A DNA stretch of 11,850 nt from Planctomycetales bacterium (GCA_030592655.1 JAUVIQ010000080.1:1-11850), one strand, 5' to 3'; positions 1-6,920 are shown, counted from the first letter of the stretch. Program-made: numbers and translations. Notes: generated by a model not told the origin, from the letters alone.

Positions 1-681
1 CCGCTACGGTAACGGTCAATCTGAATGACCTTAACGAAACCCCGACGGTTAACGATCAAACCTTCGGCATTGACGAGAACAGTATCAACGGCACAGTGGT
101 CGATACCGTAATCGCGTCCGATCCCGACGCAGGCGACAGCCTCACCTACAGTATCACAGCCGGCAACACAGACAACGCCTTCGCCATCAATCCGGCCACG
201 GGGCAGATCACCGTCAATAATCAGGCTGTCCTGGACTATGAGACCAATCCCACATTCAGCCTGACCGTCCAGGTCGAAGATACCGGGACGCTGACCGATA
301 CCGCTACGGTAACGATTAATTGGAATGACCTGAACGAAGTCCCCGTTATCAACGATCAAACTTTCGGCATTGACGAGAACAGCGTCAACGGCACGGTGGT
401 CGATACCGTAATCGCGTCCGATCTCGACGCCGGCGACAGCCTCATCTACAACATCACGGCAGGCAACACCGGCAACACCTTCGCCATCAACCCGGCCACG
501 GGGCAGATCACCGTAAATAATCAGGCTGCCCTTGATTATGAGATCAATTCCACGTTCAGCCTGACTGTCCAGGTCAAAGATACCGGGGGCCTGATCGATA
601 TCGCCACGGTAACGATCAATCTGAATAACATGGACGATATCCCCGTCATCAACAATCAGTCCTTCGGCGTTGCCGAAAACT
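1..681 (+). repeat. Tandem 300-bp coding repeats (two full units plus a truncated third)
   Basis: Units begin at 1, 301 and 601 in exact 300-bp register. Units 1 and 2 differ at about 41 of 300 positions by my count, roughly 86% identity at the DNA level. The third unit matches for about 80 bp and then stops inside the segment corresponding to GIDENS. Each unit encodes one cadherin-like domain, and more units probably lie upstream of the window. Confidence 0.9.
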
Positions 682-1406
682 TGCCCGAATGGTCCGAACG
701 GCCTGAACTGCCCGAACTGTCTGTCTCTTCCGTACTCCCAGCGTTTTCTCCAATGGTTCGTTCAGACCCGCCTACCCTCCTTCCACCCCCATCAGGTACA
801 TTTATTTCGGTCATTCCGGGCTCTTCAACTCCGGCAATACCCGCTCAAGAACCTCCCGCGCCGGATAACAATATTCCGGATAACCCGAAACCGGATGATC
901 CTGGATCAGACAACCAGGAAACCGATGATCCCGGATCGGACGACCAGGAAACCGATGATCGTACTGAGCCTGGGCCTGTGGAAAGCAGGGGTGACGGAGA
1001 TGTTACCCCGATTCAGCATGAGAAGAACCTTGATCAGTTGAAGGCAGAGTCTTCATCTATCGTCAAGTCCGTCATGGCCAATAAGGAAATGTCAAGGCAG
1101 ATGGAGTTTATGAAGCAGAAGATGGACCAGGCAGCAGACTCTCGCGGGCAAGAGGACAGAATTATTGTGGGAATTGCAACTTCTGCAACGGTATTGTCAA
1201 CCATTGGGTATGTGTTTTGGTTATTCCGGGGCGGCTCCCTGCTTGCCAGCGTCCTGTCGACTGCGCCGATGTGGAAAAGGCTTGATCCTCTCCCGATTTT
1301 GAATTCCTGGAAAAGTCGGCGTGACAAGCATAAGGACGATAAGCATAAGGACTCATCGGCTCATCGCGACGGTGATGAAGAGGCCGAAGCCATGTTCGAA
1401 CGGTAA
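1..1406 (+). CDS. Cadherin-like repeat surface protein with C-terminal membrane anchor (5' end outside window)
   Basis: The reading frame is open from the first complete codon at position 3 to TAA at 1404-1406 (467 residues), so the start lies upstream. Two full 100-residue cadherin-like units and the start of a third are visible. They carry family hallmarks: DENS, GTVVDTVIASD, D-x-DAGDS, FAINPATGQI, LDYE and a DLNE linker. Such beta-sandwich domains usually bind calcium and mediate adhesion outside the cell. From about 680 the repeat gives way to a Pro-rich linker, an acidic 10-residue repeat (894-953), a charged, probably coiled-coil stretch (about 1017-1130), a hydrophobic helix (about 1161-1226), the motif GGSLLAS...LDPLPIL, and a Lys/Asp-rich tail. 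The tail suggests an inner-membrane anchor with a cytoplasmic C-terminus. From memory, this kind of ending occurs in very large cadherin/VCBS-type proteins. A diguanylate cyclase gene follows 41 bp downstream, suggesting joint regulation. The adhesin role is inferred. Confidence 0.85.
   Translation, partial: ATVTVNLNDLNETPTVNDQTFGIDENSINGTVVDTVIASDPDAGDSLTYSITAGNTDNAFAINPATGQITVNNQAVLDYETNPTFSLTVQVEDTGTLTDTATVTINWNDLNEVPVINDQTFGIDENSVNGTVVDTVIASDLDAGDSLIYNITAGNTGNTFAINPATGQITVNNQAALDYEINSTFSLTVQVKDTGGLIDIATVTINLNNMDDIPVINNQSFGVAENLPEWSERPELPELSVSSVLPAFSPMVRSDPPTLLPPPSGTFISVIPGSSTPAIPAQEPPAPDNNIPDNPKPDDPGSDNQETDDPGSDDQETDDRTEPGPVESRGDGDVTPIQHEKNLDQLKAESSSIVKSVMANKEMSRQMEFMKQKMDQAADSRGQEDRIIVGIATSATVLSTIGYVFWLFRGGSLLASVLSTAPMWKRLDPLPILNSWKSRRDKHKDDKHKDSSAHRDGDEEAEAMFER
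894..953 (+). repeat. 30-bp acidic direct repeat in the adhesin linker
   Basis: Two 30-bp copies (894-923 and 924-953) encode DDPGSDNQET and DDPGSDDQET, followed by the start of a third copy (DD). This is an acidic, proline- and glycine-containing spacer between the extracellular repeats and the membrane anchor. Such linkers are typically disordered. Confidence 0.85.
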
Positions 1407-1447
1407 AGAATTGCCTGGTTGATCAAAGACGAAAAAGGAATAGAGCA

Positions 1448-2950
1448 ATGATTCGTTTATCACCGGTGTCGCATATCTGTCTCGGCTTGGCGCTGTTAAC
1501 GATCAGTATAATGTTCGCGGCAGACTTCATTGGCCTGATTCCCGATCAGCGTCAGATGATTGTCGCCAGTCGAAAGAAGTTCTGCGAATCACTGACATCG
1601 CAATGCGCTGCGTGTGCCCAGGAGGACGACTTGGCTGCGATCCAGGCGACGATCCAATTGATAGTAGAAAGAGACGAGGATATTCTCTCCGCTGTGATCC
1701 GTAGTGCGGACGGGAAGATTCTGGTCGAGGCCGGCGACCATCACAAACACTGGAAGAGTTCGGCAGAGGACAGATCGGCTCTGGACAATATAGAGGTGCC
1801 CATATTCAAGGGCAGTGCTCGCTGGGGTACCGTCGAGATTTGCTTCAATGAAATTGGCCCGAAAGGTATCCTTGGGTTCTGGGCGAAACCACTTATAAAG
1901 CTCATCTTTTTCACCACGTTGGTCGGCTTCGCCGCGAATATGTTTTTCATGAAACGGAGACTCCGCCACCTCGATCCGGCGTCCGTCATACCCAAGCGGG
2001 TCAAGTCCGCGCTGGACACGTTGACAGAAGGCGTCGTCCTCCTGGACCAGCACGGACGCATCGTTATGGCCAATTCCGCCTTCGCCGATGGGGTGAACAA
2101 ACCTGTCGCGTCACTGCTTGGGCGGAATCCCTCAGAATTTAATTGGACCGTACCGAAATCCCCGCACCAGGCGCAGCCCCTTCCCTGGATCCAGGCCCTC
2201 CAGGAAGCCAAAGACCAGACCGCTGTGCCGCTGGCCCTTTCGACCGAGGCAGGCGGCATACGCAGCTTCCTGGTTAACGCCGCGCCCATCCTCGACACAA
2301 AAGGTGTCCAACGCGGGGTGATGGCTACGTTTAGTGACGTTACACAATTGGAAGAGAGAAGCACCCGACTCCAGGAGATGCTGCACCAACTGGAAGAATC
2401 CCGTAGCGAGATCCGGAGCCAGAGCCAAAAATTGCAGTTGCTCGCCTCGACGGATCCACTTACCGACTGCCTGAATCGCCGAGCGTTCTTTGAGAAATGC
2501 GAGGTCGATTTTTCCACCTCCAGGCGGTACGGTTACGACATTTCCTGCATCATGGTGGACATCGACAAATTCAAATCCGTCAACGACCGCCATGGACATG
2601 ACGTCGGGGACCGGGTGATCCAGACGGTGTCCAATGCGCTGAAATCCTGCTCGCGGGCCAGCGATGTAATTTGCCGCTACGGTGGAGAGGAGTTCTGCGT
2701 TCTTCTGCCCTACACCAACATCCAGGAGGCCGCCATGACCAGTGAACGCTTCCGTCGCAACATCGAGTCGCAGAACCTCTCCGGTATCAGTATTACGGCC
2801 AGTTTCGGCATTTCTTCGACGGTGTTCGGAACCACAGGGGTCAAAGAACTGATCAGCCAGGCAGACAAAGCCCTTTTCCTGGCAAAAAATTCCGGCCGCA
2901 ACAGGGTGGCATGCTGGGACGAAATACCCGTTGATGTTGGCGTATCGTGA
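1448..2950 (+). CDS. Membrane-bound PAS-GGDEF diguanylate cyclase
   Basis: The protein has 500 residues and probably makes cyclic di-GMP from two GTP. Transmembrane helices at about 9-32 and 146-168 bracket a periplasmic sensor of about 110 residues (33-145). A PAS-like domain (about 185-300), a coiled coil (about 301-332) and a GGDEF domain (about 333-490) follow. The active-site motif GGEEF is intact at 412-416, with metal-ligand Asp in DIDKFK (371-376). An inhibitory I-site RxxD (RASD, 403-406) lies five residues upstream, so feedback inhibition by c-di-GMP is expected. The periplasmic domain carries Cys46, Cys53 and Cys56 (a CAAC motif). The ATG is preceded by AAGGA at 1435-1439. The 41-bp gap from the adhesin gene suggests one operon. 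There is no EAL or HD-GYP domain, so it is likely a dedicated synthase. The signal it senses is not evident. Confidence 0.93.
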   Translation: MIRLSPVSHICLGLALLTISIMFAADFIGLIPDQRQMIVASRKKFCESLTSQCAACAQEDDLAAIQATIQLIVERDEDILSAVIRSADGKILVEAGDHHKHWKSSAEDRSALDNIEVPIFKGSARWGTVEICFNEIGPKGILGFWAKPLIKLIFFTTLVGFAANMFFMKRRLRHLDPASVIPKRVKSALDTLTEGVVLLDQHGRIVMANSAFADGVNKPVASLLGRNPSEFNWTVPKSPHQAQPLPWIQALQEAKDQTAVPLALSTEAGGIRSFLVNAAPILDTKGVQRGVMATFSDVTQLEERSTRLQEMLHQLEESRSEIRSQSQKLQLLASTDPLTDCLNRRAFFEKCEVDFSTSRRYGYDISCIMVDIDKFKSVNDRHGHDVGDRVIQTVSNALKSCSRASDVICRYGGEEFCVLLPYTNIQEAAMTSERFRRNIESQNLSGISITASFGISSTVFGTTGVKELISQADKALFLAKNSGRNRVACWDEIPVDVGVS

Positions 2951-3005
2951 GCGTCTTGTCGGGCTCATCCTTCAGATTGATAGTAGTGGCCTTGTGGTGG
3001 CGAAG

Positions 3006-3020
3006 TTTTTTTTGGGGGGG
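3006..3020. other. Homopolymer run T8G7
   Basis: Eight T (3006-3013) are followed directly by seven G (3014-3020) in the 121-bp spacer between the convergent cyclase and tRNA-Ala genes. I see no convincing stem before the T run, so I do not call it a terminator. The length is prone to sequencing error. The rest of the spacer shows no recognisable element. Confidence 0.6.
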
Positions 3021-3071
3021 AGGTTGTTGCGGGTCTGTGCTACTCGCGCAGTCAGCGATATTTACGTCAAA

Positions 3072-3144
3072 TGGAGACGAGCGGAATTGAACCGCCGACC
3101 TTCTGGTTGCAAACCAGACGCTCTCCCAACTGAGCTACGTCCCC
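3072..3144 (-). tRNA. tRNA-Ala (anticodon UGC)
   Basis: The - strand folds into a complete 73-nt cloverleaf. The acceptor stem is GGGGACG with CGTCTCC plus discriminator A, the D stem GCTC/GAGC, the anticodon stem TCTGG/CCAGA around loop TTTGCAA, and the T stem GGCGG/CCGCT. The anticodon is TGC (alanine). The acceptor stem contains the G3-U70 wobble pair, the main identity element for alanyl-tRNA synthetase, which supports the call independently. CCA is not encoded. It lies downstream of tRNA-Ile on the same strand and is probably processed from the same transcript. Confidence 0.97.
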
Positions 3145-3150
3145 GGCTAC

Positions 3151-3250
3151 ATTGCGGATTGTGGATTTCGGATTGCGGATTGAAAAAAACAAAGGACGCT
3201 CACCGGCTTTCTTTTTTTTAATCCGCAATCCGAAATCCACAATCCGCAAT
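3151..3250. repeat. Long palindromic element between the two tRNA genes
   Basis: The arms 3151-3181 and 3220-3250 are perfect 31-nt reverse complements. They extend through a G-T wobble and an A7/T7 stretch to 3189/3212, leaving a 22-nt spacer. Each arm is itself built from repeated GGATT-type words. Transcribed with the tRNAs it would form a very stable hairpin filling the spacer between tRNA-Ile and tRNA-Ala. Low-complexity palindromes of this kind resemble the small dispersed intergenic repeats of many environmental bacterial genomes; that link is from memory. Confidence 0.9.
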
Positions 3251-3254
3251 CAAA

Positions 3255-3328
3255 TGGGCCCGGTTGGATTCGAACCAACGACCCCACCCTTATCAGGGGT
3301 GTGCTCTAGCCAACTGAGCTACGAGCCC
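3255..3328 (-). tRNA. tRNA-Ile (anticodon GAU)
   Basis: The - strand forms a complete 74-nt cloverleaf. The acceptor stem is GGGCTCG with CGGGCCC plus discriminator A, the D stem GCTC/GAGC, the anticodon stem CACCC/GGGTG around loop CTGATAA, and the T stem GTTGG/CCAAC with loop TTCGAAT. The anticodon is GAT (isoleucine). CCA is not encoded. It precedes tRNA-Ala, the same order as in many 16S-23S spacers, but no rRNA sequence is present on either side within the window. Confidence 0.97.
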
Positions 3329-3411
3329 TTTTCAATGCCGTAGGCATCCCTACGGGATTGCCAATTGCCGATTTTCAATGCCATAGGCATCCCTTACGGG
3401 ATTGCCAATTG
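3329..3411. repeat. Two tandem hairpin repeats upstream of tRNA-Ile
   Basis: Two copies of a 39-40 nt sequence (3329-3367 and 3372-3411) are nearly identical and start TTTTCAATGCC. The first contains a 12-nt inverted repeat (3333-3344 with 3349-3360, one mismatch) around the loop CATC. The second has a G-to-A change and one inserted T in the stem, and its ends TTTTCAAT/ATTGAAAA are also complementary. On the tRNA transcript the first hairpin ends four nucleotides before the mature 5' end of tRNA-Ile. Confidence 0.85.
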
Positions 3412-3434
3412 AAAACAAACAATCCACAAATGGA

Positions 3435-3462
3435 ATAATAACACACCTGAATCCGCAGTCAA
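3435..3462 (-). promoter_or_regulatory. Candidate sigma70-type promoter for the tRNA-Ile/tRNA-Ala unit
   Basis: On the - strand, TTGACT (3462-3457) and TATTAT (3440-3435) are separated by 16 bp; each matches the consensus at five of six positions. Transcription would start near 3428, giving a leader of about 100 nt that contains both hairpin repeats before tRNA-Ile. It lies between the propeller gene and the tRNAs, as expected for an independent tRNA promoter. This is sequence match only. Confidence 0.55.
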
Positions 3463-3557
3463 TATCTCTTTGTCGGCAAGTTGGAGGAAAAACTGAACAT
3501 CAAGGCGTACAAGGGAGAGAGGGGATCGGGAACCTATTCTGCCTGGCCCCTTTTCTA

Positions 3558-5372
3558 CTATTTCCCTTTCGCTCGACGTTGCGGCAAAGCGTGTAATCGG
3601 AACTTCAACAACGTCACCCGGCTGCTGCCGTAACAACTGCACGACACGTAGGCGAAATCCCCTTGTGGGCCGGAACCAACCACCGCACCGCCAATATCGT
3701 TGAACAGCGGCACGAGCACCCCCTGCTTTTGGTCGCCTCCAAGATACAGCGTAAGCGTGTCCTTCCCGGACGAGTGGAGCCGCACGCCGCGGCCTGTCTT
3801 CGGGTCCACCTTCTTATGGCCCCAAGGCTTGCGGTCTATTATGCCCCTCAGTTCCTTCGGGAGCGCAGAGGCCTCAACATATCGCACCTTCTGCGATCGC
3901 AGGTCCACGATGGCGTATCGGTCTTCCCTCTCAGCGGGAAGGGTTACAGCCGCCGTTTTCCCGTCTTTCGTCACCACCACGCACCACGGAAGGTCCCGCA
4001 ACGGTATTCGGGCAAGCACCTTCAATTTCGCCATATCCATGACGACGAGCCTCTTGCCACTCTCGTCGGAGATGACCGCTTTGTTCTTGCCGAAGAACGC
4101 GACGTCCACGGGTTTTCCCCCCACGGGGATCGTGCCGACGCACCGGTTGGCTCGCAGGTCCGCCACGGACAGGCAGCCGCTGTCGCAACAAACATATGCC
4201 AGGTTACCGTCCGGCGAGAGGATCACGTTTCCCGGATGACGAACGCTGGTTATCCGCTGAAACGTACCCTTGCGGAGATCATAGATGAATGGGCAGCCAC
4301 CGCCACCACCCAAGCCGACGAGCCGTTCGGGCTTATCAGTCCATCGGATAGCAACCACTTCCCTGAAGCTGTTGGGGTACTTCGTTGGCAGCGGGATCGG
4401 CCGATCGAATCGTCCGCGGGCAACGTTGAAGCGGAGAATCTTGCTCTTCAGCGCGATGAAGATTTCGCGCCCTGCCGCGTCGGCGCATGCGATCGTCGGA
4501 AGCCCGCTGAAGGAAGATCGCGCGATTGCCTTCATCCGCTTCGTGTCGATGATAGCGACGCGACTCTCGCCGATGGCCGCCACTCGCCCCGGTTTCAGGA
4601 ATTGGAGTCGTAGAATCTTGAAGTCGAGTTGCAGGGATTCCGTTGGCTTGGTCTTCCCGGACGGATAGGCGCGGAGTACATTCTGCTTGTCAGGTGTCGC
4701 CAGCAGCCGACCACCCGCGTCTAAGGTCAAGGCTATGTGGTGCCGGTCCTTCCAGTTCCTTAACCCAGTGTTGTTCCCAGACAGCGGGGGTTTGGTGGGT
4801 GGGGGCGGGCCTCCGATTTGCTTCCATGTGCCGGTCTTCAGATCGACGCGGAACAACGCGGGCGGAACGTGTCCGTAGCAAGAGCTATCACACGGCTGCG
4901 ATACCAGCCACGCCCATTTGCCGTCTTTGCTGAAGGCGGCCGCCGCCACACGATACAAACGCCAGTCATCCACGGTTACAGAACGTATCTGTCGGCCCGT
5001 TTCCGTGTCGAATACGCGAATGACGGCGCCTCCGCCGCCTGATCGCTTTGCCTCGTCCACAACGTAGAGCCGTTTGTCCGACTGCCGGCAGTGGATAACA
5101 AAGGGGTTGTTCAGGTTGCCGAACGTGCCAAGAATCCGGCCCGTGGTGGCGTCAAAGCAAACGACCGTTCTCGCCAAGCTCAGGCAGATCCACGCCCGTT
5201 TGCCGTCCGGTGATAGCGTCAGATCCTCGCCCCGATTGATGCTGCCGAGACGTATCTCCGCTGCCAGGTAACGGTCGTAGGCAGCATAACTATCAGCCGG
5301 GCGGCTCTGCGCGACAACAAACCCGGCCGACCCAAGCAAACAAAGGCAGGCGGTAAAGGCTCTAACTACCAT
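3558..5372 (-). CDS. Secreted beta-propeller (YVTN/WD40-like) repeat protein
   Basis: The protein has 604 residues with a Sec-type signal peptide (about residues 1-22, MVVRAFTACLCLLGSAGFVVAQS). The mature part repeats beta-propeller blade signatures: LSPDGKRAWI (53-62), FSKDGKWAWLV (148-158), LSPDGNLAYVC (385-395) and VTKDGKTAAV (468-477), usually followed by V/I-x-D-x-x-T/R-G hairpins. The fold probably has seven or more blades and lies outside the cytoplasmic membrane. The mature part carries 14 cysteines, several close together (161/165, 395/396/400, 578/580). No catalytic motif is recognisable, so binding or scaffolding is as likely as enzymatic activity. I chose the ATG at 5372 because the signal peptide starts there; the frame extends upstream to a GTG at 5483 without homology-like content. 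There is no strong Shine-Dalgarno. It lies 168 bp after the oxidoreductase gene, so it may have its own promoter. Confidence 0.85.
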   Translation of the reverse strand: MVVRAFTACLCLLGSAGFVVAQSRPADSYAAYDRYLAAEIRLGSINRGEDLTLSPDGKRAWICLSLARTVVCFDATTGRILGTFGNLNNPFVIHCRQSDKRLYVVDEAKRSGGGGAVIRVFDTETGRQIRSVTVDDWRLYRVAAAAFSKDGKWAWLVSQPCDSSCYGHVPPALFRVDLKTGTWKQIGGPPPPTKPPLSGNNTGLRNWKDRHHIALTLDAGGRLLATPDKQNVLRAYPSGKTKPTESLQLDFKILRLQFLKPGRVAAIGESRVAIIDTKRMKAIARSSFSGLPTIACADAAGREIFIALKSKILRFNVARGRFDRPIPLPTKYPNSFREVVAIRWTDKPERLVGLGGGGGCPFIYDLRKGTFQRITSVRHPGNVILSPDGNLAYVCCDSGCLSVADLRANRCVGTIPVGGKPVDVAFFGKNKAVISDESGKRLVVMDMAKLKVLARIPLRDLPWCVVVTKDGKTAAVTLPAEREDRYAIVDLRSQKVRYVEASALPKELRGIIDRKPWGHKKVDPKTGRGVRLHSSGKDTLTLYLGGDQKQGVLVPLFNDIGGAVVGSGPQGDFAYVSCSCYGSSRVTLLKFRLHALPQRRAKGK

Positions 5373-5499
5373 CGAAGCATTCTCAATTATGTTGGTTCCA
5401 TTGCCGTACACACCGTTAGACGGGCGTGGTGGCTTAATGTTCCGAAAGAGTAGCATTTTTTCTGAAAACCAAGAAGAGACCACCGTTTGCTTCGACAGG

Positions 5500-5519
5500 A
5501 AAAAAGGTCAGGAACCTTT
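5500..5519 (-). terminator. Possible weak terminator after the oxidoreductase gene
   Basis: On the - strand, AAAGGT-TCCTG-ACCTTT forms a 6-bp stem with a 5-nt loop and runs into three further T residues, 21 nt after the oxidoreductase stop codon. The stem is short and only half GC or less, so termination may be partial. It fits a transcript boundary before the propeller gene. Confidence 0.35.
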
Positions 5520-5540
5520 CGTGCTCGCTGACGGTGCTTT

Positions 5541-6899
5541 TTATGGAACATTCGGCAGGTAGGCGCCCATTTTCAGCAGTCGGTTTTGTAACTCCGCCAC
5601 ATCGAGGTTGCGGGTGTCGGTGGCTTTTTCGACGGCTAATGCCGCAGCGGCGCCGGCGGCTTGTCCTGTGATGTAGCAGCCCGGCATCACGCGTACCGAA
5701 CTCTGCATAAATCGGTCCGCACTGATGCACCGCCCAGCCACCAGGACATTGTTCAATTTCTGCGGGACCAGGCAGCGGTACGGAATACCGTAATTTTCGC
5801 CCGGAGCCAGGCGCAGATTATCCCACTCATCCTTGAACTTGTCATAGTCGGCTTGGTCCGTCCCGGCAGGATGTATATCGACCGGATAGGAATACCGCCC
5901 TATCTCGTCTTCGAAGACAGCCCTGCTCTTAAAATCGTCCAGGCATAACACGTAATCGCCCATTATCCGCCGCGTTTCCCGCAGACCCAACAGCGAACCG
6001 GTGGCGACCAACTCCATCTTCTCGAAGCCTTCGAGATACTCCTTGTAGTAACGCTCGTATTCGAGCATCGACTTTCTGCCCCAGACGAGGCCTTTGGTTA
6101 ACGACTTTTCATCCGTACCGTCGGTCCCGAAGGTGTGTCCGATATTTCCGCCGCCGATGTTTTCCGACACCGGCCACATTCCCGGCAGGTGGCGGTCATG
6201 GTGGGTAAAGACATTGTCCTTGAAAGCATCTTCCAGCCTGGCATTCTGACGGGACAGGTCGGATTTTTTCCATGCCTCAAAGTCGATATTTGCCCACACG
6301 CTGCAGAGTGTTCCGGGCATGAGGTTGCCCTGCTTGTCGCCTTTCTCGAACGGTGCTCCGGCCAGAAAAGCCAGGTCTCCGTCGCCGGTGCAGTCGATGT
6401 AAATCTTTGCCTTGACGGCGAATATGCCGCTTTTTGCGGCGCAGATGGCGGTGGCGACGCGATTACCATCCGTCTCGACGGCAATTAATTGTGTACAAAA
6501 AGTAAATTCCACTCCGGCCTCTGTTACCAGTTCGTCATAGACGCGTTTGAGGATTTCGACTTTTATACCGATTATATCGTCGTTGCTGTTTTCGATCTTG
6601 TCACCCGGGCCGGTGCCGCCAACCGATCGCAAACGGGTGAGGATTTCTTCGCCGAATCCGCTGGCGAGGAAATTAACACCGTCTCCGAATTGCATAAAGG
6701 CAGGGACCAAGGCGGCTGTTCCCATCCCACCAAAGCAACTATGCCCTTCAGCCAGGAAGACGCTCACCCCCTGCCGGGACGCCGCCGCCGCCGCCGCTGC
6801 GCCTGCCGGACCTCCGCCGGCGACGAATACGTCCACCTCGTGACGGACGGGAACCTCACGTTGGAAAACGATGCGTCCGGTTTGTGCATCCTTTGTCAT
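5541..6899 (-). CDS. FAD-dependent oxidoreductase (FAD_oxidored family)
   Basis: The protein has 452 residues. An N-terminal Rossmann dinucleotide-binding motif (VDVFVAGGGPAGAAAA, 22-37) with an acidic residue at the end of the second strand (E51) binds FAD. A second FAD contact, IDCTGDGDLAFLAGAP, lies at 168-183. GLRETRRIMGDY (305-316) and the C-terminal VRVMPGCYITGQAAGAAAAL (402-421) are typical of the FAD_oxidored/GidA-like flavoproteins common in Planctomycetota. The substrate is unknown; relatives are variously annotated as xanthan-lyase-linked or fumarate-reductase-like, without solid proof. No signal peptide is seen, so it is probably cytoplasmic. The ATG at 6899 is preceded by AGAAGGA only two nucleotides away, a tight spacing. 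The gene begins 21 bp after the methyltransferase stop, suggesting one operon. Confidence 0.88.
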   Translation of the reverse strand: MTKDAQTGRIVFQREVPVRHEVDVFVAGGGPAGAAAAAAASRQGVSVFLAEGHSCFGGMGTAALVPAFMQFGDGVNFLASGFGEEILTRLRSVGGTGPGDKIENSNDDIIGIKVEILKRVYDELVTEAGVEFTFCTQLIAVETDGNRVATAICAAKSGIFAVKAKIYIDCTGDGDLAFLAGAPFEKGDKQGNLMPGTLCSVWANIDFEAWKKSDLSRQNARLEDAFKDNVFTHHDRHLPGMWPVSENIGGGNIGHTFGTDGTDEKSLTKGLVWGRKSMLEYERYYKEYLEGFEKMELVATGSLLGLRETRRIMGDYVLCLDDFKSRAVFEDEIGRYSYPVDIHPAGTDQADYDKFKDEWDNLRLAPGENYGIPYRCLVPQKLNNVLVAGRCISADRFMQSSVRVMPGCYITGQAAGAAAALAVEKATDTRNLDVAELQNRLLKMGAYLPNVP

Positions 6900-6920
6900 A
6901 ATCCTTCTCGCTTTCGATGT

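Noticed and set aside
1741..2968. Long open frames antisense to the diguanylate cyclase (1741-2517 and 2132-2968)
   Set aside because: The + strand protein has intact GGDEF and PAS motifs; the antisense products have no recognisable domain and follow from codon bias.
2951..3071. Rho-independent terminator for the cyclase gene at the T8 run
   Set aside because: No stem of more than about three base pairs precedes the T run, and it is followed by G7.
3067..3343. Short open frames on both strands across the tRNA genes and palindrome
   Set aside because: Their sequences are translations of the two tRNAs and the palindromic repeat, including the typical MRIVDFGLRI-type product. The tRNAs and the repeat explain them fully.
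3329..3411. CRISPR-like repeats
   Set aside because: There are only two copies, separated by 4 nt with no spacers, and they are palindromic intergenic repeats.
2951..3557. rRNA genes or fragments flanking the Ile-Ala tRNA pair
   Set aside because: The flanks are a coding gene on one side and repeats plus a promoter on the other, with no recognisable 16S or 23S segment.
3663..4613. A 316-codon open frame antisense to the propeller gene
   Set aside because: It is low in hydrophobic structure and rich in Arg/His/Pro, typical of antisense translation, while the - strand gene has a signal peptide and blade motifs.
5373..5483. N-terminal extension of the propeller protein to a GTG at 5483
   Set aside because: It would bury the signal peptide 37 residues inside the protein; the ATG at 5372 is the natural start.
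6781..6802. GCC-type triplet run as a microsatellite
   Set aside because: It encodes the alanine run following the FAD-binding GGGPAG motif and is explained by the protein.
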